DNA of 64,000 bases from Turritopsis dohrnii (taxonomy: Eukaryota > Cnidaria > Hydrozoa > Anthoathecata > Oceaniidae): NCBI GenBank assembly GCA_027922465.2, contig BQMF02000026.1, positions 1,488,001-1,552,000 of the forward strand, read 5' to 3'. A program made the translations under genes and the position numbers. The notes beneath the pieces were generated by a model. That model saw only the letters and a list, made by a program, of their open reading frames with translations. It was not told the origin of the DNA and did not search any database. This document shows, piece by piece, positions 25,201 to 32,268 of this stretch. Each line of letters opens with the position of its first letter. Position 1 is the first letter of the stretch.

Positions 25201-25799
25201 ATTCTTACGCCTCAATCTGGTCTTTTCATTAATCTGCTTTAACGGATTTTTGTCATTTTTATCATTTTACAGGCATCCCATGTTTGACAGAAATTCAACT
25301 CTTAGACAAGTATATTGTTTTTTTCAGTGACGCTTGATGGGAGCATTTTTACTTTACTGCCGCTTCAAGAAAAACCCTACCGACGTTTGCTGATGTTGCA
25401 AAACAAACTTGTAGATTCTTTACAGCATAAAGCTGGTCTTAATCCTAGACAATTTCGGTAAGATCCTTCATCCACAGAAGAGAAAACCACGATTTCTAAT
25501 GATTTTATGTCATTTTATGTCATTTTCCGTTAAGGGCTTTGCATGTTCCTTTGAGATCATTGACTAATTCTCAAAAGAATATACTGGATGGACAACTGTT
25601 AAATAGATATGTCCAACTGAGTTTTCAAGAACGCCACGAAATTGCAAAAAAAATGGGAACTACACCAAATCAGGTATAACTTTGTTCGAGGAAAAAAAGT
25701 ATGTATATGTGATGGAGATGCGTTGTAGCTTGCATGTTGTTTATGTTGTAGGTGTTGGATGATATGATGGAGATTCAACGCGCCTGCTCTCACTTTTAA
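4557..25799 (+). CDS. CPSF1: CPSF1 (CPSF160), 3' 21 exons; 5' part outside window
   Basis: This is the largest subunit of the cleavage and polyadenylation specificity factor, a nuclear beta-propeller scaffold that binds WDR33, CPSF4 and CPSF3 and positions AAUAAA recognition for mRNA 3'-end formation. Exons: 4557-4868, 4973-5127, 5273-5371, 5461-5640, 5756-5927, 6457-6585, 6860-7012, 7129-7245, 13337-13427, 15826-15910, 22559-22700, 22783-22851, 22930-23013, 23148-23291, 24512-24544, 24640-24706, 24785-24832, 25029-25175, 25328-25457, 25535-25673, 25752-25799. All introns are GT-AG with matching phases; they sum to 2544 nt, 847 residues plus TAA. Family landmarks are [56 protein letters not shown] and the C-terminal DD..E....HF. 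Animal orthologues are about 1400 residues, so roughly the first 40% lies upstream. Only the exon 5 donor (GTATCT) is weakly supported. Confidence 0.96.
5998..6360. repeat. Degenerate intronic repeat with CCGCG-TAAATTAGA motifs
   Basis: Several near-copies of a motif like CCCGCGTTAAATTAGA occur between 6020 and 6350 within CPSF1 intron 5, two at 6048-6068 and further degraded ones near 6090 and 6320. This resembles the end of a decayed MITE. No clear terminal pair or target duplication was found. Confidence 0.4.
6586..6661 (+). repeat. 38-bp tandem duplication carrying the 5' splice site
   Basis: Two near-identical 38-bp units (6586-6623 and 6624-6661) both begin GTAAGTTGTGTATA. The first unit's GTAAGT is the donor of CPSF1 exon 6, directly after ATAAGT at 6580-6585. 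The second donor-like GTAAGT is 38 nt downstream. Using it would read in frame into a TAG inside unit 1. Confidence 0.9.
7501..9013. mobile_element. 1.5-kb TIR element with perfect 28-bp inverted ends
   Basis: The left end (7501-7528, starting TAATTAAAGAGTCTATTGAC) is the exact reverse complement of the right end (8986-9013). The outermost TA on each side could be a TA target duplication, as in Tc1/mariner-type elements, but this is ambiguous because the ends are AT-rich. The element sits in CPSF1 intron 8. No transposase was recognised. A short acidic minus-strand stretch near 8250-8380 (about [20 protein letters not shown]) could be a leftover coding piece of the parent. Confidence 0.8.
10100..11267. 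repeat. Dispersed repeat family R2, copy 1
   Basis: About 90% identical by eye to 13700-14426. Landmarks are ATTCAATTTCCGCGC, TTTTCGGAAAGTCCGTTCGG, the block at 10390-10690, and the right end (GGCACAATGATTTAGTTTGG up to CTAGGACACAAT). Copy 1 holds about 430 nt (10690-11120) missing from copy 2. Both copies run directly into the same TTAAGGGGATT MITE end. A minus-strand frame (10396-10743) persists in both copies with no known domain. Confidence 0.7.
11268..11974. mobile_element. TTAA-flanked MITE with GGGGATTTTT...GCGTGGATT ends
   Basis: The inverted ends read GGGGATT, a T-run, then GCGTGGATT at the left (11268) and the complement at the right (to 11974). They are flanked by TTAA at 11264-11267 and 11975-11978. 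TTAA duplications are typical of piggyBac and Kolobok superfamilies. No transposase is present. A SINE is inserted inside. Internal ATAAATCCACGCAAAA motifs recur, as in related fragments at 14427-14480 and 20260-20440. Confidence 0.8.
11591..11886 (-). mobile_element. tRNA-derived SINE with (CTTA)n tail
   Basis: On the minus strand, an RNA polymerase III box A (TGGTGTAGTGG, 11877-11867) and box B (GTTCGAGTCC, 11833-11824) are spaced as in a tRNA gene and lie at the head. An unrelated body follows, then a (CTTA)n tail at 11613-11591. The head lacks a complete acceptor-stem fold, so this is a SINE and not a functional tRNA gene. Fragments of the same family occur at 16085-16175 and 16842-16890. 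Confidence 0.85.
12606..12985. mobile_element. Pogo/Tigger-type MITE, TA duplication
   Basis: The ends CAGTAGACTTCCATTAACTC (left) and its imperfect complement ending GAGTCTACTG (right) are flanked by TA at 12604-12605 and 12986-12987. CAGTAxxxx...ACTCGGACC termini are characteristic of pogo/Tigger elements. No transposase is present. Confidence 0.78.
13028..13153. repeat. 33-bp tandem repeat, about 3.8 copies
   Basis: A unit beginning ACAAAATGTTTACATTCCTT is repeated at 13028, 13061, 13094 and 13127 (last copy partial). Because 33 is divisible by 3, long repeat-frame open readings appear on both strands; these are not genes. It sits about 180 nt before CPSF1 exon 9. Confidence 0.92.
13337..13427 (+). 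CDS. CPSF1: CPSF1 exon 9
   Basis: Acceptor ATTTAG at 13331-13336, donor GTATGC at 13428. It encodes [18 protein letters not shown] and then [11 protein letters not shown], the segment following EPEAK of exon 8. It is separated from exon 8 by a 6.1-kb intron and from exon 10 by 2.4 kb. Confidence 0.94.
13700..14426. repeat. Repeat family R2, copy 2 (internally deleted)
   Basis: Matches 10100-11267 in the same orientation, with about 430 nt missing at the junction near 14278. After CTAGGACACAATA it runs into TTAAGGGGATTTTTTT at 14423, the same MITE end as copy 1, but only about 50 nt of MITE remain. Confidence 0.7.
14373..14750 (-). pseudogene. FLYWCH zinc-finger fragment, probably transposon-derived
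   Basis: A 125-codon minus-strand frame. Residues about 19-70 match the FLYWCH pattern: GYIYVKQKD, then W-x-C ([15 protein letters not shown]) and the terminal H-x-H (NEHTHKPS). FLYWCH fingers occur in animal Mutator-like transposases and in a few DNA-binding host proteins. Here the frame continues into the MITE sequence and ends without a transposase or neighbouring exon, so it is most likely a stranded transposon fragment. A host exon cannot be excluded. Confidence 0.6.
14866..14910 (+). repeat. Inverted-repeat partner of 21811-21853
   Basis: About 40 nt containing CAGCG..AAGCGAATACCGTATTAAAG are the imperfect reverse complement of 21811-21853. They may be two ends of one old 7-kb element or two copies of a common MITE end. 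Confidence 0.5.
15480..15600. repeat. T21-G16 homopolymer followed by G-rich GTCC repeats
   Basis: 21 T (15481-15501) are followed directly by 16 G (15502-15517). About 50 nt further on, a motif like GTCC-GGGGG is repeated four times (15547-15590). This looks like the end of a G-rich repeat family; no partner terminus was found in the window. Confidence 0.8.
15826..15910 (+). CDS. CPSF1: CPSF1 exon 10
   Basis: An 85-nt exon, too short for routine ORF detection, found by reading across the flanking exons. Acceptor CTTTATAG, donor GTAAGC. It encodes [11 protein letters not shown] and [17 protein letters not shown], matching the conserved ERYIxPQ....IQLISPxxWExxPN segment. Split codons at both ends (G|AG and AG|G) join exons 9 and 11 in frame. 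Confidence 0.93.
16085..16175 (+). repeat. SINE fragment (same family as 11591-11886)
   Basis: GTATCTCGATA, then CGCTTTAACAGC, then GGAGCCATCGACTGAC parallel the body of the SINE. Head and tail are missing. A second piece, similar to the (TAAG)n tail and adjacent body, lies at 16842-16890. Confidence 0.6.
16900..18924. other. Intronic AT-rich sequence, no gene seen
   Basis: Inside the 6.6-kb CPSF1 intron 10. No conserved coding segment, long open frame or terminal repeat pair was recognised. Confidence 0.5.
18925..19233. repeat. Dispersed repeat with GGCGTTTATTAGAGG motifs
   Basis: Two direct half-copies (18950-19010 and 19160-19225) share GATGCG(G/A)CGT(C/T)TAA(T/A)TAGAGGGAGG. A related fragment lies at 59157-59215 (GCTTTTGGATGTGGCG, GTTTATTACAAAATGAAAA). 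Probably a decayed MITE family. Confidence 0.55.
19234..20259. other. No supported feature
   Basis: Continuation of CPSF1 intron 10. The 116-codon plus frame at 19651-20001 has no recognisable domain and no conserved-gene context. Confidence 0.45.
20260..20440. repeat. Fragments with GCAAAAATTAATCCAC motifs
   Basis: Repeated motifs GGATTAATTTTCGCAG and (C)GCAAAAATTAATCCAC occur in both orientations. They resemble the internal motif of the TTAA-flanked MITE at 11268-11974. Confidence 0.45.
20563..20699. mobile_element. 137-bp pogo/Tigger-type MITE
   Basis: The left end CAGTACAACCCTGTTAACTC and right end GGGTTCTACTG are inverted repeats, flanked by TA at 20561-20562 and 20700-20701. Termini match the Tigger-type consensus. 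It lies in CPSF1 intron 10. Confidence 0.85.
20702..21810. other. No supported feature
   Basis: CPSF1 intron 10. Open frames at 21131-21388 and 21472-21765 show no family signature. Confidence 0.4.
21811..21853 (-). repeat. Inverted-repeat partner of 14866-14910
   Basis: GGGTGTTTTAATACGGTATT and the following CGCTTCGCTGCTATACCGTA are the imperfect complement of the segment at 14866. Confidence 0.5.
22559..23291 (+). CDS. CPSF1: CPSF1 exons 11-14
   Basis: Exons 22559-22700, 22783-22851, 22930-23013 and 23148-23291 with introns of 78-134 nt. They encode the C-terminal propeller: [48 protein letters not shown], and [20 protein letters not shown] ending ...SLMRFQ. Exon 11 uses the donor GTCAGT. 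Confidence 0.95.
23900..24310 (-). pseudogene. Pogo-type transposase N-terminal fragment
   Basis: The minus-strand frame 24292-24077 encodes a helix-turn-helix ([20 protein letters not shown] then LKEKPKIY), as in the pogo/CENP-B family DNA-binding domain. The flanking sequence 23910-23990 carries CGTTAACTCGTACCCTCAAG and repeated CCGACTTAT motifs typical of the pogo MITEs at 12606 and 20563. The DDE catalytic domain is absent. It lies inside CPSF1 intron 14. Confidence 0.65.
24512..25799 (+). CDS. CPSF1: CPSF1 exons 15-21 and stop
   Basis: Exon 15 is a 33-nt micro-exon (24512-24544; [11 protein letters not shown]) between TTTTAG and GTATGA. It supplies the conserved LSLVSRD stretch that would otherwise be missing. 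Exons 16-21 encode [74 protein letters not shown], then AGLNPRQF and the C-terminus [13 protein letters not shown] with TAA at 25797-25799. Confidence 0.95.
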
Positions 25800-27049
25800 C
25801 GATAGAATTGGTCCAAAGTCATTCCTTTTTTAAATGATGAAGAACGACATATCGAGTATATCGGAGTTGTAAATTGTAATGAAGTGTAAAACAATCTGTC
25901 AGCTGCTATAATCTCTTTTCTTAGCCACTGGTAATAACCGAAGCACTAACTCCGTTCTCGAAATCTCTCCGAAAATTATTGTTGTATGCATCAAAATCAC
26001 CCCTAATCGTGTTGGAGTATGGTTTTATGATAACTTCTTTCTTGTTCTTATTTACAGCCGTTAATAATGCTACTGCCCTGTGGAAATAGTTAAAAGGATT
26101 TGTTGCATGAACCCGAAGAAAACAGAATTTTACACGGGATACTAATACTGTTACTCTGTTGTGCATACATCTTTCATTTCAGAGAGAGACAGAAAAAATC
26201 TCAATATCTCAAAAATCTTAATATTCCGTTATTTATGAAAAAGTTACACTCTCCAGAAACGGTGCTAATTTTGTGCAGTTTCAAAAAGTTTTTCGTTAAT
26301 TCGCATTAATTTACGTCCGCACTAAATTCAGGAGTGGGTTCTTATAGCAGGATAGCCTAGATTAGATTTTAGATGTAAGATGTGATCGTAAAATGACTTT
26401 TATGAATGATTGCAACATTTATTTTTGAGATTGATGACAAGAAACAATTTTGATGCTGATAAGAGTTTAAGTATCGCAGAAATTAAGTCTTTCAAAAGAG
26501 AAAAGGTCCAAGATGAAGGCTGAAATATTTGAAGATCATAAAAATTCGACCTGTGAAGTTCTTCTCGATTTATACTCTGGTTTTTCTTTCTTCTTAAAAG
26601 TTTTCTCGATAAATCTTTGCCAAGACATAATAAATCGTGAAATAATATTAAAGCTTCCTAAAATGTATGAAAAATGTATTTATTTTTTTCTTAAAAGTTG
26701 CAACGGTCACCGCCATTTGCATTCGTGCTTATGACACGTGCTACTTGATGAATTTATTCAAAAAAACCTTCAAAAAAGGAGTTCATTATAATTACTCAGG
26801 ACTGATCAGTTACAAGTAGTGCTCTCCTCCATCACAAAGTGTGTATTTGAGCTAAGCTATCTAGCTGTACGTTTTTTTCTTTTTCGTGTTTTGCTTGACT
26901 TTAGTACAAAAGAGAAGTCTTTAATTTTCGATGATTCGTTTCTACAACCAATATTTTAGTTTATCTGTTCAGTCATTATAATTGAATGAACCAGAATTTA
27001 TCATGTCGGACGTAGATGTAGTATGTTCTAAATGTTCGCAATCATTTAA
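25800..27049. other. CPSF1 3' flank, no further gene resolved
   Basis: Downstream of the CPSF1 stop. AATAAA occurs near 26628, more than 800 nt away, so the polyadenylation site is not assigned. An 81-codon minus frame (26166-25921) reads protein-like but matches nothing I recognise. Confidence 0.45.
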
Positions 27050-28270
27050 ACGTCGGCAACCATATTTCATGGGGTTGGTATGAAATACTGTTGATATGAG
27101 TATTTCGATCAATGCTATTTATTGTCTCTTTCACCTTCCTGGCTGTTCAACCGCTTTCTCGGTCTATGACCTTTTTATTTTCCCAGTCTATAGCATGATC
27201 TTTATTCCAACAGTGGTCCGCTATCTCATTCTTATCAATGTCGCCATTGCGTATGGCTCTCATGTGTACGTTGTTTAAACTTTCGTTTTGTTTCACCGAT
27301 GCGCTACAATCCTTGCAAGGGATTTCATAGACAGTATTACACTGATCATCAAGACTTATTTTGTCTTTGGATTTGTCAGTAAACTTCGGAACTACTGTTT
27401 TGAGTGAAATATAGACCTTTTACGAAATATAGACCTTTTACGAAGTATACTACACGTTTTTTTTATGAGCAACACGTTTATAAGCAACACCAGTAATTTT
27501 CTCAAAAAGTTAAGCAACAGTACTACAAGGATCTTACATAAATTAGCAACATGTAATTCTGAAATAATACAGCACTAGCATAGCTACAGCACATTTCTTA
27601 AAATTCACACACTAGGTGGTTCACTATGTTGCAGTACTGTGTCCTACACTTTGTACTTAAATACTTAAGCTTACACAAAGATTTTCAAGACTGGAAACAC
27701 ATATTTTTTCAATTAATTCTTAGCAACAAATTAAGCAACATTACTACTAAAAAATGGTCATTTTTTAAGCAACATCACTACTAACGCAACCAAGGTCATG
27801 CTTATAAAAAAAACGTGTACTTGTCTCGGGTATAAAAGGCATTAACACTGTTGTTACTGTCTCATCCTCCGCAATTCTACCGGTATTGTTTTTTATTTCA
27901 TTTCAACTTTTTTTAATCAGTTGTCTAGAATACCCATTCTCAATCAAAGCATTGAATTGTCACTTTCTCCACTAACTACGTTGACCGCTCTATCTAGCAA
28001 TGGCGACACTGCACTTTCCTTACAGGAACATATTGATCAGTAAGAGCCGGTTTCCTACATACTGATATATTACCGTCATTACGAGTCACTAGCGTATCTA
28101 TGAAAGGAATCGATCCATCATTTCCATATTCAATTGTAAATTGAATTTTCGGTGCAGAGCATTAATATCCTACGAATCTTTTCCAAACTCTGGCTGCGTG
28201 ATCTGCAGTAGTTAAAGCCGTTATCTCATGACCCGGCATATATATTTCTGCCATGTTGGTCCACCCGTTG
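27050..28270 (-). mobile_element. Decayed Penelope-like element (RT linker and GIY-YIG remnant)
   Basis: Minus-strand reading gives TLVTRNDGNISVCRKPALTD (about 28110-28040, the conserved stretch after the Penelope RT), then YEIPCKDC and AIRNGDIDKNEIADHCW (27340-27200), the context of the C-terminal GIY-YIG nuclease. The YIG part itself is deleted and many stops interrupt. A MITE (27451-27819) splits the copy. Confidence 0.7.
27451..27819. mobile_element. MITE with TACACGTTTTTTTTATAAGC ends
   Basis: The left end TACACGTTTTTTTTATGAGC is the near-complement of the right end (27800-27819). The interior repeats AAGCAACA motifs many times. It is inserted in the Penelope-like fragment, next to an 18-bp tandem duplication at 27408-27443. 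The target duplication is unclear. Confidence 0.72.
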
Positions 28271-28666
28271 CAACGCCGTCATTTTGCTTGAAGAAGTTAC
28301 CGTCAAATAGATATCACTTTAATTCCACCAAGGACAAAAATGGCTTTGAATCACCATGTAGTTACCACAAAATTGAAAAGAAAAAGAAAAAGTAAAAAAT
28401 ATCGATGAAATCGGATGATAGAAGTTAGTTCTGGCACTAATACCAGCAATAATAAGTAGCACATGTGACGACACGAAAATTGATAATCATACGGCAACGA
28501 CAGAAAAAACTGAACAATACTGGCGACCGTGAGTCCCTTTTAAGTTTATTTTTGGGCAAAATAAAATTATTTTGAAGAAAAAAACTTTACCAAGGATTTT
28601 GTGATAATGAAAGGTAATCGTTCTTTAAAAGAATTTTGACCTCCTTTAATCACAAAAACAATCTTT

Positions 28667-28955
28667 ACGGGTTTTTTTATAAGCAACATGTTTATAAGCA
28701 ACACTAGTAAAGTTTCTCAAAAAGTTAAGCAACAGTACTCCATTCAAATTTTCCATTCAAAAATGTCGAATCTGGCGGAACTGAAGGAATTATGTCGAGT
28801 TAGGCGGGTGTCGAGATAGCGAACCTCTCTCATACAACCGTATGTTTCGATTAATGCTTAGCAACAAATTAAGTAACATTACTACTAAAAAATGGTCAAC
28901 ATTACAACAAGCGCCTGAACTTGGTTGCTAATTATAAATAGAAAACGTGAATTAA
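28667..28955. repeat. Second, truncated copy of the AAGCAACA MITE
   Basis: Shares TTTTTTTATAAGCAACA, GTTTATAAGCAACACTAGTA, CTCAAAAAGTTAAGCAACAG and AAATTAAG(C/T)AACATTACTAC with 27451-27819, in the same order. Confidence 0.65.
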
Positions 28956-29501
28956 ATGGTTGCTGGTAAATAACTGTACGGTGACGTCATTCATTCAAAA
29001 CGAGATCGAGAATTCTCTGATAATGACCCTAAGTGTAGGGTCGAAATATTAGATTTACGTTTGGATTTTTCGATCATCCAGCTAAACAAATATGCTTCTG
29101 GTTATACTTTTCTGCATGAGATCGAGTGTACGAAATAGTGAAAACGCAGAAAAGGTATACGGAACACGACGTGGAAAAATATCTCAAAAAAAACCTGACA
29201 ATTTTTGTTTTAGAAAAAAATTGTGCAAGACAGTACCTCCCTTACGGTTGGTCATAGGCCAACGATCCCTTGATGTTTTACGATGAGTTTTTCCGAGCTC
29301 TATCAAATGATGATTTGGAGTCAAAATATCAGCATTAACTTCTGCATATAGAATCAAGGTGCAGGTTTACGTTAAGGTAGATGACAATACTTTGGACCAA
29401 AATATTGCGATATTACACATTAAATCGTTCTATGTATTTCTAGCATCTATAGTTTACGAATGCACCATGTAAGTAAATATAAAATAGTTTTCATGCACAC
29501 A
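28956..29501. other. No supported feature
   Basis: No coding signal recognised. An AGGGTCGAAATATTAG-like string near 29036-29050 is not paired with a second terminus. Confidence 0.35.
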
Positions 29502-29647
29502 TTTGATAAAGTAACGTCAATATAAATTCGAACAGTCTTTTGATAAAGTAACGTCAATATAAATTCGAACAGTCTTTTGATAAAGTAACGTCAATATAAA
29601 TTCGAACAGTCTTTTGATAAAGTAACGTCAATATAAATTCGAACAGT
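29502..29647 (+). repeat. 37-bp tandem array upstream of retroelement
   Basis: Four head-to-tail units, each containing GATAAAGTAACGTCAATATA then AATTCGAACAGT, with the spacer CTTTT between units. The last unit ends where the retroelement 5' region starts. The same unit recurs after the element's poly(A), differing by one base in the spacer (CTTTG). Confidence 0.95.
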
Positions 29648-31349
29648 GTAGAGGCTTCTCGTAACGGACGCTTTTTTGGAGCTTGCGTTTCCTGCCGAAA
29701 TTTTTGTTTGTTTACGTGAATTTTACTCCCTAAATTGCAAGTTATCTGAGGCTAAGTTGAACAAAGGAGAGGTTGGAGTTAATTGGGCCTTGACTGCGTT
29801 CTCTTTTCCGAAAATCTAACTTCTGATGGAAAGAATTTGAAGACTCGCCACACACTTCAGAGATCTGGGTACGTAAAGCTACCGCCAAAGTATCTTTGAT
29901 GAATAATGGACGATATGATGCAGAAACTCTTTCCGGACAACTACACACCTGAGGATAAAATCAACTTTAAACCATGTAATAAGGAAATTGCTGAAGCCAA
30001 TGATGAGAAAACAACCTTGATCAAAAAAAGTGAAAAGACAACTTTAACCTTTCCTTGTCAATGGTGCAGCCGCAATTTTAGCAGCAAAGCTGGGAAATCC
30101 ATTCATCTCAAAAAATGCAAATACAAAAGTAATGCTGTGATTGAAACTTCCAATGAAGAACCCTGCAAAACAACAGCAATATGGGGCCAGCATACTATAG
30201 AAGACCTTGAACAAGTTGCCGACGCGATGTATGAAGAGGTAGTGAAATGGCGCAAAAATATCTTCATGCTACCGACCGGATCATCAGGCAAAAAGTTTAT
30301 CGAAGAAACTACCCGTCTAATATCAAATTGGAACAACAAATCAGTGCTTGGAAATGTTTCACTAAAGCTCCTCTTCGTGATGCCCTCACTTTTGCTTCAA
30401 AAACCGAGTAAAACCTCGAAATCGAAAGATCATTCAAACTGCTTGAATAATAGACTCTCGAAATGGCTCTCTGGTGACTTCAACGAACTTATGCTAGAAA
30501 GTAGGGCAATTCAAAATCGCTTTAACAGTATTAAGAAACTGAAGGAAGAATCTCTGTCCAAACGATTCAGTAATTTGATGTTTCAAGGGAAAATAAAGGC
30601 TGCCATTAATCTGCTATCAAATGAATGTTCTTCTGGCGTTCTTGAGCTGAATAATGAGGTCTTGAAATCGTTAGCTGCAAAACACCCAGAAGCAAATGAA
30701 AAGTACGATGACCTTTTATTACAAGGACCATTACAATTTGTTCACAAGGCAACCTACAACAACATCGACGGTGAGAGCATACAAAAGTCAGCTATGAGAA
30801 CGAAAGGAGCTGCTGGTCCTTCCAAATTAGATGCAGAATCCTGGCGGAAAATGCTTCTATCCAAGTCATATGGTACCTACAGTACAAACCTTGCGAACGA
30901 GATCGCCCGTATGGCAAGAATAATGTGCACTGAAATCTGCGAAGAAAACACACAGAGAAAAATGGAGAGTTTTGTTGCCTGTATACTGATTCCTCTCAAT
31001 AAAAACCCTGGCGTGAGACCGATTGGGATTGGTGAGGTGCTGAGACGAATTATAGGCAAAGCAATCACGAATGAATTAAGAAACGACATAATGAACGCTG
31101 CAGGTTGTCTTCAACTCTGCTCTGGTCAAGAGTGGTTGTGAAACCGCTGTCCACGCTATGCGAGAGATCTATGATGAAGATGATACCGAGGCTGTTCTAT
31201 TGATTGACGCATCGAACGCTTTCAACAGCGTGAACCGCAAAGTGATGATCCACAACACTTTCATCTTATGTCCAACAATCGCCATATTCACTTCCAACTG
31301 CTATAACCAACACATTAGACTGTTCATCGTCGGAGGCGGAGAAATATTA

Positions 31350-32268
31350 GGGACTTTAAGATTTCGAAAACGGGAACGGGAACTTCATAATATCGTTTGA
31401 CTGCGCATGCGCGAGGTGATTCCCATGAAATTTTGAAGTTCGCTCTGTTTGTTCCGAACGTGAAATCACACATTTTGAAGTTCTGAGAAAACGTGAACGC
31501 TCAAGGAAGAAAGATGGCTGAAACTGCTGAGCAAAAACCACCGAGCATTCCACTGTCGTGGCGCTAACCCTCTACAGGTCCAAATAAGTTTGCAATTAGA
31601 CCATTAGGAGCTACTACTGATTGAAACTTTATTGAATGTACTCTTTTGTGCCCATTATAAACAATCCTCTGATAGGCAGGGCTGATCACATCACTCAATA
31701 AATGTCTCCATCGGTCATAAATTAAGTTGAGAATATGATTGTTTATTATACAAAGTTCAGGTACAGGCCTAACAAACCTAAGTACCATATGAGTATCTGC
31801 AGGGATATGCATACCTTTTCAAAAAACACATAGTGCCTCAAGGCCACACACATTCGTGCCATTGTAGCAAATTATTCTCTCAGGAATTTCTAGGGTTGTT
31901 CTGAGAATTGGAATATCATCTTTTTTAAAGCGAAATTCAGCCAGACACTCATTTTCAGCTAGATTATTCAAGCTGAACTTCTCATACCTCCAGTATGGTA
32001 GATACAGATTAGAGGATTTTTCTAAATCCAGAAGTAATAAAAATTCTTCATCATCAATAACTTTATCATAATGAGCAAGGTGCAAAAACTCTTTTTTCTC
32101 CATTATTACTATTTCAGTCTTTCACGCTTCTAACTTTGTTTACAACTTAATGCGCCATTATGAAGTCGCGCACTTTCTTAATCTCCGTTATTACACATAA
32201 CCGGAACGAGAACCTAACTACGGAACGGCGTTCCCGCTCCCGTTCCGGTTGTGAAATCTTAAAGTCCC
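31350..32268 (-). mobile_element. PIF/Harbinger element inserted in the RT
   Basis: The inverted ends start GGGACTTTAAGATTTC (16 bp perfect; similarity extends to about 40 bp with CGGGAACGGGAAC). They are flanked by TATTA on both sides (31345-31349, 32269-32273). Harbinger normally makes a 3-bp TTA/TAA duplication, which this contains. Removing the element plus one duplication restores the RT frame exactly, from GEIL to SQEG. Confidence 0.92.
31564..32103 (-). pseudogene. Internally deleted Harbinger transposase
   Basis: The minus-strand frames 32103-31819 and 31812-31564 match Harbinger nuclease-type transposase: FRFKKDDIPIL, NGTNVCGLEALCVF, FVRPVPELCIINNHI and YNGHKRVHSIKFQSVVAPNG. A frameshift separates them. 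The stretch that should carry the first catalytic Asp (the GxxDGT region) is deleted between ISPAYQ and RIVYNGHK. No MYB-like partner gene is present, so it is non-autonomous. Confidence 0.85.

Noticed and set aside
25921..26166. 81-codon minus-strand frame antisense to the CPSF1 3' flank
   Set aside because: Reads protein-like (GDFDAYNNNFRRDFE) but matches no family I know and has no neighbouring exon.
29092..29286. 64-codon plus frame
   Set aside because: No similarity or splice signals; low-complexity AT-rich region.
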